DNA of 64,000 bases, taken from contig NZ_CP076103.1 in NCBI RefSeq assembly GCF_018732085.1, positions 1,488,001 to 1,552,000 of the forward strand, read 5' to 3'. Both the position numbers and the translations under genes were made by a program. Origin of the DNA: Lysobacter capsici (GTDB lineage Bacteria; Pseudomonadota; Gammaproteobacteria; Xanthomonadales; Xanthomonadaceae). The notes under the pieces are model-generated. The model worked only from the letters and a program-made list of their open reading frames with translations, was not told the origin of the DNA and made no database searches. Below are positions 44,799 to 53,264 of this stretch, in pieces (within the stretch, counting starts at the first letter, position 1; each line of letters starts with the position of its first letter).

Positions 44799-46094
44799 TC
44801 AGACAGGCGCGAGCGCCGCCGCGGCGACGCGACGGGTGACGCGATGATGGAAGTACAGCGCCGAAGCGATCAGGCAAGCGCCGCCGATCAGCGCCAGCGC
44901 CAGCACGATCTGGGCGAAGAACTGGGTCCACGACAGCTGCACGCCGGAAAACTCCTTGGTCAGCAGCACCGCGACGCTGCCCAGATAGCCGAAGGCGTCG
45001 GACAGGTACATCAGGAAACCGACGTTACCGGCGACCCGGAACGTCGCGATCAAGCGCTCGTAGAACACGCAGTTGAACGGCACGTAGGCCAGGTACAGGC
45101 CGAAGCCGACCAGCGCCAGCCACCACAGCGGCGGCAACGCGCCGGCGCGGAACGCGAGTGTGCTGATGCCCGCCACCGCCAGGCCGGCGAACATCAGCCC
45201 GTGCAAGGCCATCAGGCCGCGCAGGTTGTCGCGGAACCACGTCAGCCCCGCGGTCAACGCCAGCACCGCCAGCGCAATAGGCGTCTCGATCAAGGCGAAC
45301 ACGCCGGCATTGCCGCCGTAGCCCAGGTCGGCGAACAATTCGGCTTCGAAGTTGTCGCGGAAATCGCGCACCACGGTCAGCGCGACATAGCAGCCGATCA
45401 TCAGCACCAGTCCCGGCAGGAAGCTGCGCACGAAGGCGAGGCGCTCGGCGCGGCTCATCGGCTGGCGCTCGCTGCGTTCGCGCCGGTCGTCGGCATCGGG
45501 CTCGGGCACGCGTTCGAGAAAATGCACGGCGATCAGCAGCAGCGGCAGAAACAGCAGGCCGGTCACGAACGGCATCCAGAATTCGTTGACGCCCGACAGC
45601 AGCAACCACTTGCCTACGCTTTTGACCACGCCCGAGGCCATGATGAAACTCGAAGCGAGGATCGCGCCCATCGCTTCGGTGGTGCGGCGGCCTTCCAGGT
45701 AACTGAACACCAGGCCCCAGACCATGCCCAGCGGCAGGCCGTTGAGAAACAGGAACGGGATGTTCCAGGGCGCGGGCGTCAGCGCGAACCCCAGCAGCGC
45801 CAGCCAGGCGATGCCGATCAGGCTCAGCAGCAGGCGCGCGCGGTGTTCGCGGCGCAGCCCGCCGATCACGCCGATGCCGACGAACTTGCTGCACATGTAG
45901 CCCAGGATCTGCGCGACCACCAGCCAGACTTTGTAGTCCACGCCGAACAGCGGATGCCCGGCGAACGACGCGGCCGCGAACGGTTTGCGGAACGCATACA
46001 TGCACGCGTAGGTGACCAGCGCCGCGCCGCCGGCGAGCAAGGTTACCTGCCACTGCCGCGCACGTTCGCTGGATGGAGCGCGCGACGCGTTCAT
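44799..46094 (-). CDS. DUF5690 family transporter (MFS-like)
   Basis: A 431-residue inner-membrane protein with about 12 helices. YACMYAFRKPFAAASF and the GYMCSKFVGIGVIGG segment match DUF5690, a group related to the organophosphate:phosphate antiporters (GlpT/UhpC-like). In this operon it would import an aminophosphonate or exchange it for phosphate; that is inference from context. Its ATG overlaps the stop of the HAD hydrolase gene (ATGA). A cytosolic charged loop lies about 205-225. Confidence 0.88.
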   Translation of the reverse strand: MNASRAPSSERARQWQVTLLAGGAALVTYACMYAFRKPFAAASFAGHPLFGVDYKVWLVVAQILGYMCSKFVGIGVIGGLRREHRARLLLSLIGIAWLALLGFALTPAPWNIPFLFLNGLPLGMVWGLVFSYLEGRRTTEAMGAILASSFIMASGVVKSVGKWLLLSGVNEFWMPFVTGLLFLPLLLIAVHFLERVPEPDADDRRERSERQPMSRAERLAFVRSFLPGLVLMIGCYVALTVVRDFRDNFEAELFADLGYGGNAGVFALIETPIALAVLALTAGLTWFRDNLRGLMALHGLMFAGLAVAGISTLAFRAGALPPLWWLALVGFGLYLAYVPFNCVFYERLIATFRVAGNVGFLMYLSDAFGYLGSVAVLLTKEFSGVQLSWTQFFAQIVLALALIGGACLIASALYFHHRVTRRVAAAALAPV

Positions 46095-46789
46095 GCCGCG
46101 GCGTGGCGCGCGTTGCGGTCGGACCCATCCAGCCCCAGCAGGGCCGGCAGTTCGAACAGGCCATCGATGATGCGGTCGGGCGCGTAGGGCTCGAGTTCGG
46201 CGCGGGTGAACGCGCCGGTGGTGACCGCCACCACCAGGCCGACCTTGGCCGCGCGGCCTTCGCCGATATCGACTTCGGTGTCGCCGATCTTGACCACCTG
46301 GGCCGGGTCGTCGATGCGCAGGCGCTGCATCAGCGCGTGGATCATGTCCGGCGCCGGCCGGCCCTGCGCGACTTCGTCGCTGGCGATCAGCGCATCGATG
46401 CGCCGCGACCATTGCAGGCGTTCGACGATGGCGTCGGCGATATCGCGCGAGAACCCGGTGTTCAGCGCGACCTGGATGCCGTTGGCGCGCAGCATCGCGA
46501 ACACCGACTCGGCGCCGGGCAAGGGTTCGATGCCGGGCCATTCGCGATAGCACACCAGCATGCGCTGGACGAAGTCGGCGTGGATCGAGGCGATCCGCGG
46601 GTCGTCGGCCTGCACACCGAGCAGGCGTGCGACCGCCAGCGGCTTGGGATAGCCCATCAGCGGCCGGCAGGCCTCGTGGTCGATCGGATGGCCGGCGGCG
46701 CTCATCGCGCCGACGAACGCCTGGGCGACGAAGCCGGGGTCCGACACGGTGGTGCCGGCGATATCGAACAGGGCAAGGCGGAAGGTCAT
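46091..46789 (-). CDS. Phosphonatase-like HAD hydrolase (TIGR03351-like)
   Basis: A 232-residue HAD-superfamily enzyme. The nucleophile motif is DIAGTTV: the second Asp of the usual DxD is Ala, the signature of phosphonatases such as PhnX (DxAGT). A lysine in LMGYPKPLAV lies where the cap-domain Schiff-base lysine would be expected. Motif III and the metal-binding GDTEVDIGEG are present. It should cleave the C-P bond of phosphonoacetaldehyde or a relative. The start at 46789 begins right before the motif; a frame to 46840 would start at or beyond the likely transcript start. Confidence 0.88.
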   Translation of the reverse strand: MTFRLALFDIAGTTVSDPGFVAQAFVGAMSAAGHPIDHEACRPLMGYPKPLAVARLLGVQADDPRIASIHADFVQRMLVCYREWPGIEPLPGAESVFAMLRANGIQVALNTGFSRDIADAIVERLQWSRRIDALIASDEVAQGRPAPDMIHALMQRLRIDDPAQVVKIGDTEVDIGEGRAAKVGLVVAVTTGAFTRAELEPYAPDRIIDGLFELPALLGLDGSDRNARHAAA

Positions 46790-46845
46790 CGCGGCGGGAC
46801 GCACTGGGGAACAGGCGTCCAGCATGGGCGGCGTGCGCAACCCGG

Positions 46846-46875
46846 TTATTACAGCGCGGGGACAAGTGGGTGAAC
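46846..46875 (-). promoter_or_regulatory. Probable promoter of the phosphonatase operon
   Basis: On the minus strand TTCACC (-35) is followed after 18 bases by TAATAA (-10), giving a transcript start near 46839 and a 50-base leader. The ACCTGTCTAGT motif directly abuts the -35 box on its upstream side. Confidence 0.5.
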
Positions 46876-46884
46876 CTGTCTAGT
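46874..46884 (-). promoter_or_regulatory. Putative GntR operator, site 3
   Basis: ACCTGTCTAGT followed by GCCTCG, almost the same 17 bases as site 1. It abuts the predicted -35 box of the phosphonatase-transporter-oxidase operon. Confidence 0.6.
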
Positions 46885-46975
46885 GCCTCGGAACCGGAAC
46901 CGGAGTCATCGTCGCCGCTGGGGCGCCGGCGCGAGCGGGCGGGGGCGGCCAGGCAGGCGGTCGGACGACCCCGAA

Positions 46976-47407
46976 TCAGTCCTCGCCGCGCGACAGGGCG
47001 CCGAACCGCGGCAGGTCGAACAGATCGGACGTGGCGCTGGCCCGCAGGCATGCGCTTACCGTCGACGCCGGCCACAGCCCGTCGTGATCGTCGTCGAGCA
47101 CGCTGGGCTGGAAGCGTTGCATCAAGTCGCTCGCGACTTCCAACGCCAGACGCGCATTCGGGCCGTGACGTGAGCTCAGGCCGAACGCGCTGCGCGGTGT
47201 AGTGCCGAGCAAGGCCACCACCGCTTCGCGTTCGGCCGGTTCGTATTCGGCAAGCTGTTCTTGTTCCGAGTAGCGCCAGAAATAGCAATATCGTTCACCC
47301 GAGCGGATGGTTTCGCTCGAGCCGTCGCGGTTGAATTCGAAGGCACGGACTGTCGCTTCGATCTGTTCGCAATCGGCCTGGCCGAAGTACAGGATCACTG
47401 AGTCCAT
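46976..47407 (-). CDS. Hypothetical protein
   Basis: A 143-residue cytosolic acidic protein starting MDSVILYFGQADCEQIEATV. I do not recognise a family. It resembles small immunity-type or SMI/DUF proteins in size and composition, but no motif confirms this. The start at 47407 is preferred; a longer frame to 47578 would translate an intergenic repeat. Confidence 0.6.
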   Translation of the reverse strand: MDSVILYFGQADCEQIEATVRAFEFNRDGSSETIRSGERYCYFWRYSEQEQLAEYEPAEREAVVALLGTTPRSAFGLSSRHGPNARLALEVASDLMQRFQPSVLDDDHDGLWPASTVSACLRASATSDLFDLPRFGALSRGED

Positions 47408-47716
47408 TGAGGTCTCCGTTGGCTCAGATCGGATGCTCGGATCGAAGCGTCGGGCAAAAGGCGTGCCGATCGTGTTGCGCCGCCGCCCGGCGACCGGGCT
47501 GTTGTGGGAGGGGCTTGAGCCCCGACGCTTTCGGCTCCGATCGCCGCGTAGCGGGGTCAGGGGACGTCGCAAAAGCAACTCGATCTGATCGAAAAGCGTC
47601 GGGGCTCAAGCCCCTCCCACAAAAGACCTCAGGCTATTTCGCGGAAATCCACGACTTCGCGGAAATCCACGGACCTGCGATTGCGACGAAACCGGGCATC
47701 GACGATGCCCGTCGCA
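47408..47716. other. Intergenic stretch dominated by an inverted repeat
   Basis: No gene seen. It carries the GTGGGAGGGGC-type inverted repeat at 47501-47624 and then GCGGAAATCCACGACTTC-like short direct repeats near 47640-47670. Confidence 0.6.
47501..47624. repeat. GTGGGAGGGGC-type inverted repeat
   Basis: TTGTGGGAGGGGCTTGAGCC...GACGCTTTCG at 47501-47533 faces its complement at 47590-47624. Each arm contains its own GGGGCTTGAGCCCC hairpin. Related copies lie at 55.3-55.5 kb. Confidence 0.85.
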
Positions 47717-48130
47717 TCAAAACGCCAAGCGCGCCCGCAACTGCGTCACATCGTCCGTCCACGCCGCGTAGTCGTCGCTTTCTTCCCACAGCGCGCGCAG
47801 TTCCGAGTGCGGGCCGAGGATGCGGTCGATCGCGCTGAGCGCATCGGCGATCAGCGCCGCATCGGGCGACGGACGCATCTTCGAGATCCAGATCATCAGT
47901 TCTTCCTGCTTGCGCGCCGCGCCCGAAGGCCGGCCGATCGCGGCGGCGATCAGTTCGCTCGCGGCCAGCGCCGCGGACGCCAGGGGCGCGTCCACTTCTT
48001 CATCCGCCTCGACCTCCAGCACCGCGGCGATGGTTTCGCGCACCAGCGCCAGGCTCTGGTGATCGCCCAGTTCGTCCAGCCAGTCGGCCGCGTCGTCGTT
48101 GTCGAATGTGGTGAAACCCCAAGCGCCCAT
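47717..48130 (-). CDS. DUF4259 domain protein
   Basis: A 137-residue protein with the DUF4259 start MGAWGFTTFDNDDAADWLDEL and an all-helical body. Family members are often found near toxin-immunity genes but the role is unknown. AGAGAGGA lies 8 bases before the ATG. It is separate from the three paralogous membrane-protein genes upstream by 68 bases. Confidence 0.82.
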   Translation of the reverse strand: MGAWGFTTFDNDDAADWLDELGDHQSLALVRETIAAVLEVEADEEVDAPLASAALAASELIAAAIGRPSGAARKQEELMIWISKMRPSPDAALIADALSAIDRILGPHSELRALWEESDDYAAWTDDVTQLRARLAF

Positions 48131-48198
48131 CGTGTAATCCTCTCTATGAATAATGCATTCCGCCCTCGGCGGAAGATGAAACGGTGATCGTCCCGGGC

Positions 48199-48639
48199 TC
48201 AGGTCCACCCTGCGAACATCGCTTTCACCGACGGTCGGTTTAACACGATCAGGGTGAATACGCCCAGCGCGGTGCCGAATGGAATCTGCATGCACGACAC
48301 CGCCGCGACGATGATGCACACGGTCAGGCTGCGTCGCTGGCTCAAACGCCGGGCGACCAGCAAGGTCAGCGCGCCGCCAAGGATCGCGATGAAGAACATC
48401 GCCACGGCCAGGCCCAGCAGCACCCAGCCCGATGCGCTGTCCTGGGTCGCGGTATTGCCGGGCAAGGCGCCGTTGAGCAGGCCGACGCCCATGAACGCAT
48501 ACAGCGCGCCGATCATCAGCGGCACCAGGTAGAACATGGAGAAAACGTAATACAGGACGCTCAGCGTCCGCAGTTGCGACGCATCGCGCGGGTCTTGCGC
48601 CGTTATCGGATCGGGGTTCATGAAGGTCGCAGTGTTCAT
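48199..48639 (-). CDS. Small membrane protein, paralogue 3
   Basis: A 146-residue protein with three hydrophobic helices: LSVLYYVFSMFYLVPLMIGALY, WVLLGLAVAMFFIAILGGALT and, after a RRLSQRRS basic turn, CIIVAAVSCMQIPFGTALGVFTLIVL. It is clearly related to the proteins at 48853-49293 and 49370-49852; the shared block is QRR...C..VA..SC...PFGT.LGVF.LIVL. Function unknown. Start at 48639 is tentative. Confidence 0.75.
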   Translation of the reverse strand: MNTATFMNPDPITAQDPRDASQLRTLSVLYYVFSMFYLVPLMIGALYAFMGVGLLNGALPGNTATQDSASGWVLLGLAVAMFFIAILGGALTLLVARRLSQRRSLTVCIIVAAVSCMQIPFGTALGVFTLIVLNRPSVKAMFAGWT

Positions 48640-48670
48640 TGAAGGGGCGAGTCGCGATCGAGGCGCGGCA

Positions 48671-48853
48671 TCAATCGGCATGGCGCAGGTACGCCTGCAG
48701 GAAATCGACCAGCGCGGCGACCTCGCGATCCGACAGTTCGACCGGATCGCCCGCCGCGGTCAGCGCCTTGATGTGGATCGCGTTGTCCTGCTCCACCCAT
48801 GCGCGCAACTGCCCGTCGGACAATGCGATGGCGACGGGCGCGCCGTCGCTCAT
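48671..48853 (-). CDS. Small acidic protein between paralogues
   Basis: A 60-residue soluble protein (MSDGAPVAIALSDGQLRAW...). Its ATG overlaps the stop of the upstream membrane-protein gene (TGATG) and the next paralogue follows 31 bases after its stop, so it is likely real and co-translated. Sequence suggests a short beta hairpin then a helix. No family recognised. Confidence 0.6.
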   Translation of the reverse strand: MSDGAPVAIALSDGQLRAWVEQDNAIHIKALTAAGDPVELSDREVAALVDFLQAYLRHAD

Positions 48854-49293
48854 CAGCGGCGCTCGCCGAACAAGGCGCGCACCGACGGACGATTGAGCAC
48901 GATCAGGGTGAACACGCCCAGCGCGGTGCCGAACGGAATCGACAGGCAGGTCAGCACCGCGACGATCTGGCAGAACTTGTGGCCGCGGCGCTGGCGCAGG
49001 CGCTGGCCGACCATGAAGTGCAGCACGCCGAACAGCAGGCTCAGCGCGATGACCAAAGTGAACATGCCGATGATCATGGGGAGCATGGCGGTCATTTCGG
49101 CGCTCGATCCCGACGGCGGCGCGGTGCTGAACACCACGCCCATCAGCAGGCCGTAGCCCGCGATCATTACCACCGACAGCGCGTTGAGCCCGGCGAACAC
49201 GTAATAGAAGATGGCCAGGATCTGCAGGTGCGAGGCGTCCTCGGAACTGGCGGCCGGCGGCGACTGCGCGGGGATGGGGCTGTAATCGGACAT
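48853..49293 (-). CDS. Small membrane protein, paralogue 2
   Basis: A 146-residue three-helix membrane protein: AIFYYVFAGLNALSVVMIAGYGLL, MLPMIIGMFTLVIALSLLFGVLHF, then LRQRRGHKFCQIVAVLTCLSIPFGTALGVFTLIVL. The ATG at 49293 has AGGGA upstream. Related to both neighbours. Its stop is coupled to the 60-residue protein gene. Confidence 0.78.
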   Translation of the reverse strand: MSDYSPIPAQSPPAASSEDASHLQILAIFYYVFAGLNALSVVMIAGYGLLMGVVFSTAPPSGSSAEMTAMLPMIIGMFTLVIALSLLFGVLHFMVGQRLRQRRGHKFCQIVAVLTCLSIPFGTALGVFTLIVLNRPSVRALFGERR

Positions 49294-49369
49294 CACGGAG
49301 TCCCTTTATTGGATGGTCGATGGAAACGCGGAAGGCGCGCGACGCGTGGTCGAGCGCCGGTATCAGGAT

Positions 49370-49852
49370 TCACGCCGCGCGGCTTGGCGCGGATTCGAAC
49401 AGCGCCTTGATCGGCGCCTTGGTCAGCACGATCAGGGCGAACACGCCCAGCACGGTGCCGAACGGCATCGACAGGCAGCTCACGGCGCTGGCGACCACGC
49501 AGAACATATAGCCGCGACGCTGCCGCAGCCGGCGCGCGACCATCGCGAACAGCACCGCCAAGGTCATGCCGAAGGCAATCAGCGACACCGCCACGCCGAT
49601 GAACAGCCAACCGACGAGCACGGCCTCCTGCCCGGGCTGTCCAGGCTGCGCCGGGAGCGCGAGCATGCCGATGCCGACGATCAGGTGGATCACCGGGAAC
49701 AGCGCGAACACCGCGGTGATGCCGGCGAGGACGTAGTAGAGAATCCCGATCGTGTCGAGATGGGCGAGGTCCTGTCCGGACGGCGCGACGGTGGCCGGCG
49801 CCGACAGCGCGGGCGGCTCGGACGGCGCGGGTGGAATAGGGGCGTGGTCCAT
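49370..49852 (-). CDS. Small membrane protein, paralogue 1
   Basis: A 160-residue three-helix membrane protein: Pro-rich N-terminus, GILYYVLAGITAVFALFPVIHL, WLFIGVAVSLIAFGMTLAVLFAM, then LRQRRGYMFCVVASAVSCLSMPFGTVLGVFALIVL. First of three tandem paralogues read in the same direction. The start at 49852 has ATCCACCGCGTC-type weak upstream signal only. Confidence 0.78.
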   Translation of the reverse strand: MDHAPIPPAPSEPPALSAPATVAPSGQDLAHLDTIGILYYVLAGITAVFALFPVIHLIVGIGMLALPAQPGQPGQEAVLVGWLFIGVAVSLIAFGMTLAVLFAMVARRLRQRRGYMFCVVASAVSCLSMPFGTVLGVFALIVLTKAPIKALFESAPSRAA

Positions 49853-49984
49853 GACGCGGTGGATCTCCTGTGGGGCGCGGTGCGGGTGCGCCGGCCTGGC
49901 GGCGTGGCCGGGCCGCGCACGACTCGCGGCCATGCTGCGCCAAGCCGCGGCGTGCGTCGAGTCAGGCCGATGCGGCCGGCGTGT

Positions 49985-50611
49985 TCAGCGACGGCCGCGC
50001 GGCCACGCCGCCAGCGAACCCAGCGTGGCCAGGAACATGTCGGTGTGCGCGTCCCAGACGTCGCCCTGCTGGCCGTTGTAGGACTCCGCGTCCTGCGGCG
50101 ACATGGTCAGGGCGATGGCCCATTCGAACCATTCGTAGATCAGGCTGGTGCACATGATCGCCGCGACCGCGAGCACGAAGGCCTGGCGCGGCGACAGCGC
50201 CGGCCAGCGTTGCCGGAAGTACTCGCGCACCGCCGGCGCGAAGCACACGCCGTAGAGGAAATGGATCAGCCGGTCGAAGTGATTGCGCTTGAAGCCGAAC
50301 GCCTGGTCGAGCGACCAGCCGCCGGTCAGCCACTGGATCCACTGATCGTAGGGCACGTACGAATACAGCCAGCGCGCGGCGATGCAGTGCGCGGTCATGA
50401 ACCCGCAGATCGCGACGAAATGGCCGTCGCGCATCGGCCAGCGGCGGTCGTGCCGCCACAGCCACAGCAGGCCGATCACGGTCAGCACGCTGTGCATGGC
50501 CTGTTCGAACGGGCTCTTGGGCGCGATCCAGCTGACGGCGAATACCGTCAGCACGATGCCCAGGGCGACCTTCTTGGTCGGACTCATGCGTCCCTGCGTG
50601 GCGGTGGTCAT
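49985..50611 (-). CDS. DUF2238 membrane protein (YjdF-like)
   Basis: A 208-residue inner-membrane protein with five to six helices, matching the DUF2238 (YjdF) pattern: FDRLIHFLYGVCFAPAVREYF and SLIYEWFEWAIALTM are typical, followed by the GQQGDVWDAHTDMFLATLG block. Its ATG overlaps the purM stop (ATGA), so it is co-translated with purM in the place where purN is found in related genomes. Function unknown. Confidence 0.87.
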   Translation of the reverse strand: MTTATQGRMSPTKKVALGIVLTVFAVSWIAPKSPFEQAMHSVLTVIGLLWLWRHDRRWPMRDGHFVAICGFMTAHCIAARWLYSYVPYDQWIQWLTGGWSLDQAFGFKRNHFDRLIHFLYGVCFAPAVREYFRQRWPALSPRQAFVLAVAAIMCTSLIYEWFEWAIALTMSPQDAESYNGQQGDVWDAHTDMFLATLGSLAAWPRGRR

Positions 50612-51675
50612 CCGATGTGGACGCGCTCGCCTTCGCCGCCGTGGGCGACGACTTCACCGATGCGCCAATGCGACAGGCCCAGGCGGGCGAGGTCGGCCTG
50701 GGTCGCGGCGACCGCATCCTCGGGCACCACCAGCACGAAGCCGATGCCGCAGTTGAAGGTGCGCCACATTTCCTCGCGCGGCACCGCGCCTTCGCGCTGC
50801 AGCCAGTCGAACACCGGCGGCAGTTGCCAGGTGGCGGTGCGGATGTCGAGGCCGAGCCCGGCCGGGATCACCCGGATGATGTTCTCGGTCAGGCCGCCGC
50901 CGGTGATGTGGGCCATGGCGTGGATGCGGTGCTCGCCGCCGTTGGCGCGCAGCAGTTCCAGGATCGGCTTGACGTACAGCGCGGTCGGTTCCATCAGCGC
51001 GTCGATCAGGCGCACGCCGCCGACGGCGACGTCGCCCGGCCGGCCGGCGCGGTCGAAGATCCGGCGGATCAGCGAATAGCCGTTGGAATGCGGGCCGCTG
51101 GAGGCGATGCCGATCAGCACGTCGCCCTTGCTCACGCGCGAGCCGTCGAGGATCTGCGACTTCTCGACCGCGCCGACGGTGAAGCCGGCCAGGTCGTATT
51201 CGCCCGGCGGGTACATGTCGGGCATTTCCGCGGTTTCGCCGCCGATCAGCGCGCAGCCGGCCAGTTCGCAACCGCGCGCGATGCCGCCGACCACCGCGAC
51301 CGTGGTGTCCACGTCGAGCTTGCCGGTGGCGAAGTAGTCCAGGAAGAACAGCGGCTCGGCGCCCTGCACCAGCACGTCGTTGACGCACATGCCGACCAGG
51401 TCGATGCCGATGCTGTCGTGGCGATTGAGCTGCTGGGCCAGCTTGAGCTTGGTGCCGACGCCGTCGGTGCCCGAGACCAGCACCGGCTCGCGGTACTTGC
51501 CGGACAGGTCGAACAGGGCGCCGAAGCCGCCCAGGCCGCCCATCACCTCGGGCCGGAAGCTGCGCTTGACCAGCGGCTTGATGCGTTCGACCACCTCGTT
51601 GCCGGCGTCGATGTCGACGCCCGCGTCGCGGTACGTCAGCGGCTTGGGGGTGGTGTCGGAAGAAGATGCGGTCAC
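50608..51675 (-). CDS. purM: Phosphoribosylformylglycinamidine cyclo-ligase
   Basis: A 355-residue AIR synthetase that closes the imidazole ring with ATP in purine synthesis. YRDAGVDIDAGNEVVERIKPLV at the N-terminus, LVSGTDGVGTKLKLAQ, and GGETAEMPDMYPPGEYDLAGF are intact. It starts at GTG; TAAAAT at 51709-51714 (minus strand) is a good -10 box. DUF2238 overlaps its end; purN is 18.5 kb away. Confidence 0.97.
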   Translation of the reverse strand: MTASSSDTTPKPLTYRDAGVDIDAGNEVVERIKPLVKRSFRPEVMGGLGGFGALFDLSGKYREPVLVSGTDGVGTKLKLAQQLNRHDSIGIDLVGMCVNDVLVQGAEPLFFLDYFATGKLDVDTTVAVVGGIARGCELAGCALIGGETAEMPDMYPPGEYDLAGFTVGAVEKSQILDGSRVSKGDVLIGIASSGPHSNGYSLIRRIFDRAGRPGDVAVGGVRLIDALMEPTALYVKPILELLRANGGEHRIHAMAHITGGGLTENIIRVIPAGLGLDIRTATWQLPPVFDWLQREGAVPREEMWRTFNCGIGFVLVVPEDAVAATQADLARLGLSHWRIGEVVAHGGEGERVHIG

Positions 51676-52185
51676 GGCGGCCCCGGCGGTCGCGGAAGGA
51701 AACGGGAGATTTTAGCAGGCAACCGCAGCCAGGCCGTCACACCCGCCCGGTCGTCTTGGAAACCAGAACCCATCCGGGCTCCCTGCAGACCGGCCCGGCA
51801 CGCCAGCACCGGCACACAATTCGCCGATATTCCACAAATGCTTCAACAGCTCAGCACAGCGACGCCCAGGTCCGTGGCCCCGGTTTCGCGCAATCCCGCC
51901 CCCATCGCCGCATCCATGCGCCGTCCATTCGGCCGTTCAGGCGTGCGAATGGACGCGCCGACGCCACTGCGGCACCATTTCGAACCTTGAGCACCGTCGG
52001 CGCCGCGCATGCGCGACCGCCGGACCGACGCAGGACGCGGCGGCGGGGCGGGGACGGTCGCGATGGCGGCGGTCCCCGCATCCGGTGACGGGTGGGCAAC
52101 GCACGCGGACGATCCGCGCCGTGGCCGACCCGCGACCTGGGACGCGGGCGGGATGCGCGCTTTTCAACAACAGTTAGGGATGGCG
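51676..52185. other. Divergent intergenic region, no gene seen
   Basis: Lies between the divergent purM and DUF2066 genes. It holds the purM -10 box (51709-51714). Open frames running from 52009 into the DUF2066 gene are extensions without homology. Confidence 0.6.
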
Positions 52186-53262
52186 ATGGGCAAGGCAATC
52201 CGGGTTTTGATGGTCGCAACGTTGCTGCTGGCGAGTTTCGCCGCGGCCGCCCAGCGGGTCGAGGGCGATCGCGCCCAGGCCGACGGCGCCTACTCGGCCG
52301 AAGTGCCGGTGGCCGGCCAGGGCGAGGCCGAACGCAACGGCGCCATGGCGCGCGCGCTGGCCCAGGTGCTGGGCAAGCTGTCGGGCGACCGCGGCGCGGC
52401 CGGGCGGCCGGGCGTCGGCCAGGAACTGCGCCGGGCCAAGGACTACGTCACCGGTTACGACTACCGCCAGGACGAGGGCGTGTCCCAGGCCACCGGGGCG
52501 CCGACCTTCCAGACCACCTTGATCGTCAATTTCGACCAGGCCAAGGTCGACGGCCTGGCCTCGACCCTCGGCCTGCCGATCTGGCCGCAGCCGCGGCCCA
52601 AGCCGGTGCTGTGGATGGCGATCGACGACGGCAGCGGTCCGCGCCTGGTCGGCCTGGCGCAGGCCAACGCCGCGCGCGCCGCGCTCAATCGCGCGATCGA
52701 ACGCGGCTACAAGCTGGGCCTGCCGACCGGCAGCGCGGCCGAACAGGCCAGCGTCGGCGCGATCTGGCGCGGCGACGCCGCCGCGGTCGCCCGCGCCTCG
52801 GCGCGCTACAGCCCGCCGATGCAGCTGATCGGCAAAATCTACCGGGTCAAGAGCGGCGGCTGGAAAGGCGACTGGAGCTTCGTCGACGGCGGCAAGGTGC
52901 TGGGCAGCTGGTCCAACAGCGATCCCGACGCGCGCAAGGTCATGAGCGGCGGCGCCGACGGCGCGGCCGATGCGCTGATGAAGCGTTACGCCAAGCGCAG
53001 CGTGGCCGGTCCGCCGGGCACCTACCGGGTCGTGTTCAGCGGCGTGCGCAGCGCCGACGACTACATCCGCCTGGCCGGCTATCTGCAAGGCCTGGCGGTG
53101 ATCCGCAAGATCACCCCGATCCGCGCCACCCCGGACACCCTGGAGTACGACCTGGAACTGCTGTCCGGCCTGCCCGGCCTCAAGCGCATGACCGACGCCG
53201 GCGACACCCTGGTGCAGCTGGACGGCCTGGAAGGTCAGCCGCCCGTGTTCCAGTTGCACTGA
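52186..53262 (+). CDS. DUF2066 exported protein
   Basis: A 358-residue exported protein with a signal peptide (VLMVATLLLASFAAAAQR). DUF2066 features: EVPVAGQGEAERNGAMARAL, VTGYDYRQDEGV and PQPRPKPVLWMAIDDG. Function unknown; the gene is widely linked to AI-2E transporter and hda genes. The ATG at 52186 has AGGGA six bases upstream. The next gene begins two bases after its stop. Confidence 0.88.
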   Translation: MGKAIRVLMVATLLLASFAAAAQRVEGDRAQADGAYSAEVPVAGQGEAERNGAMARALAQVLGKLSGDRGAAGRPGVGQELRRAKDYVTGYDYRQDEGVSQATGAPTFQTTLIVNFDQAKVDGLASTLGLPIWPQPRPKPVLWMAIDDGSGPRLVGLAQANAARAALNRAIERGYKLGLPTGSAAEQASVGAIWRGDAAAVARASARYSPPMQLIGKIYRVKSGGWKGDWSFVDGGKVLGSWSNSDPDARKVMSGGADGAADALMKRYAKRSVAGPPGTYRVVFSGVRSADDYIRLAGYLQGLAVIRKITPIRATPDTLEYDLELLSGLPGLKRMTDAGDTLVQLDGLEGQPPVFQLH

Positions 53263-53264
53263 CC

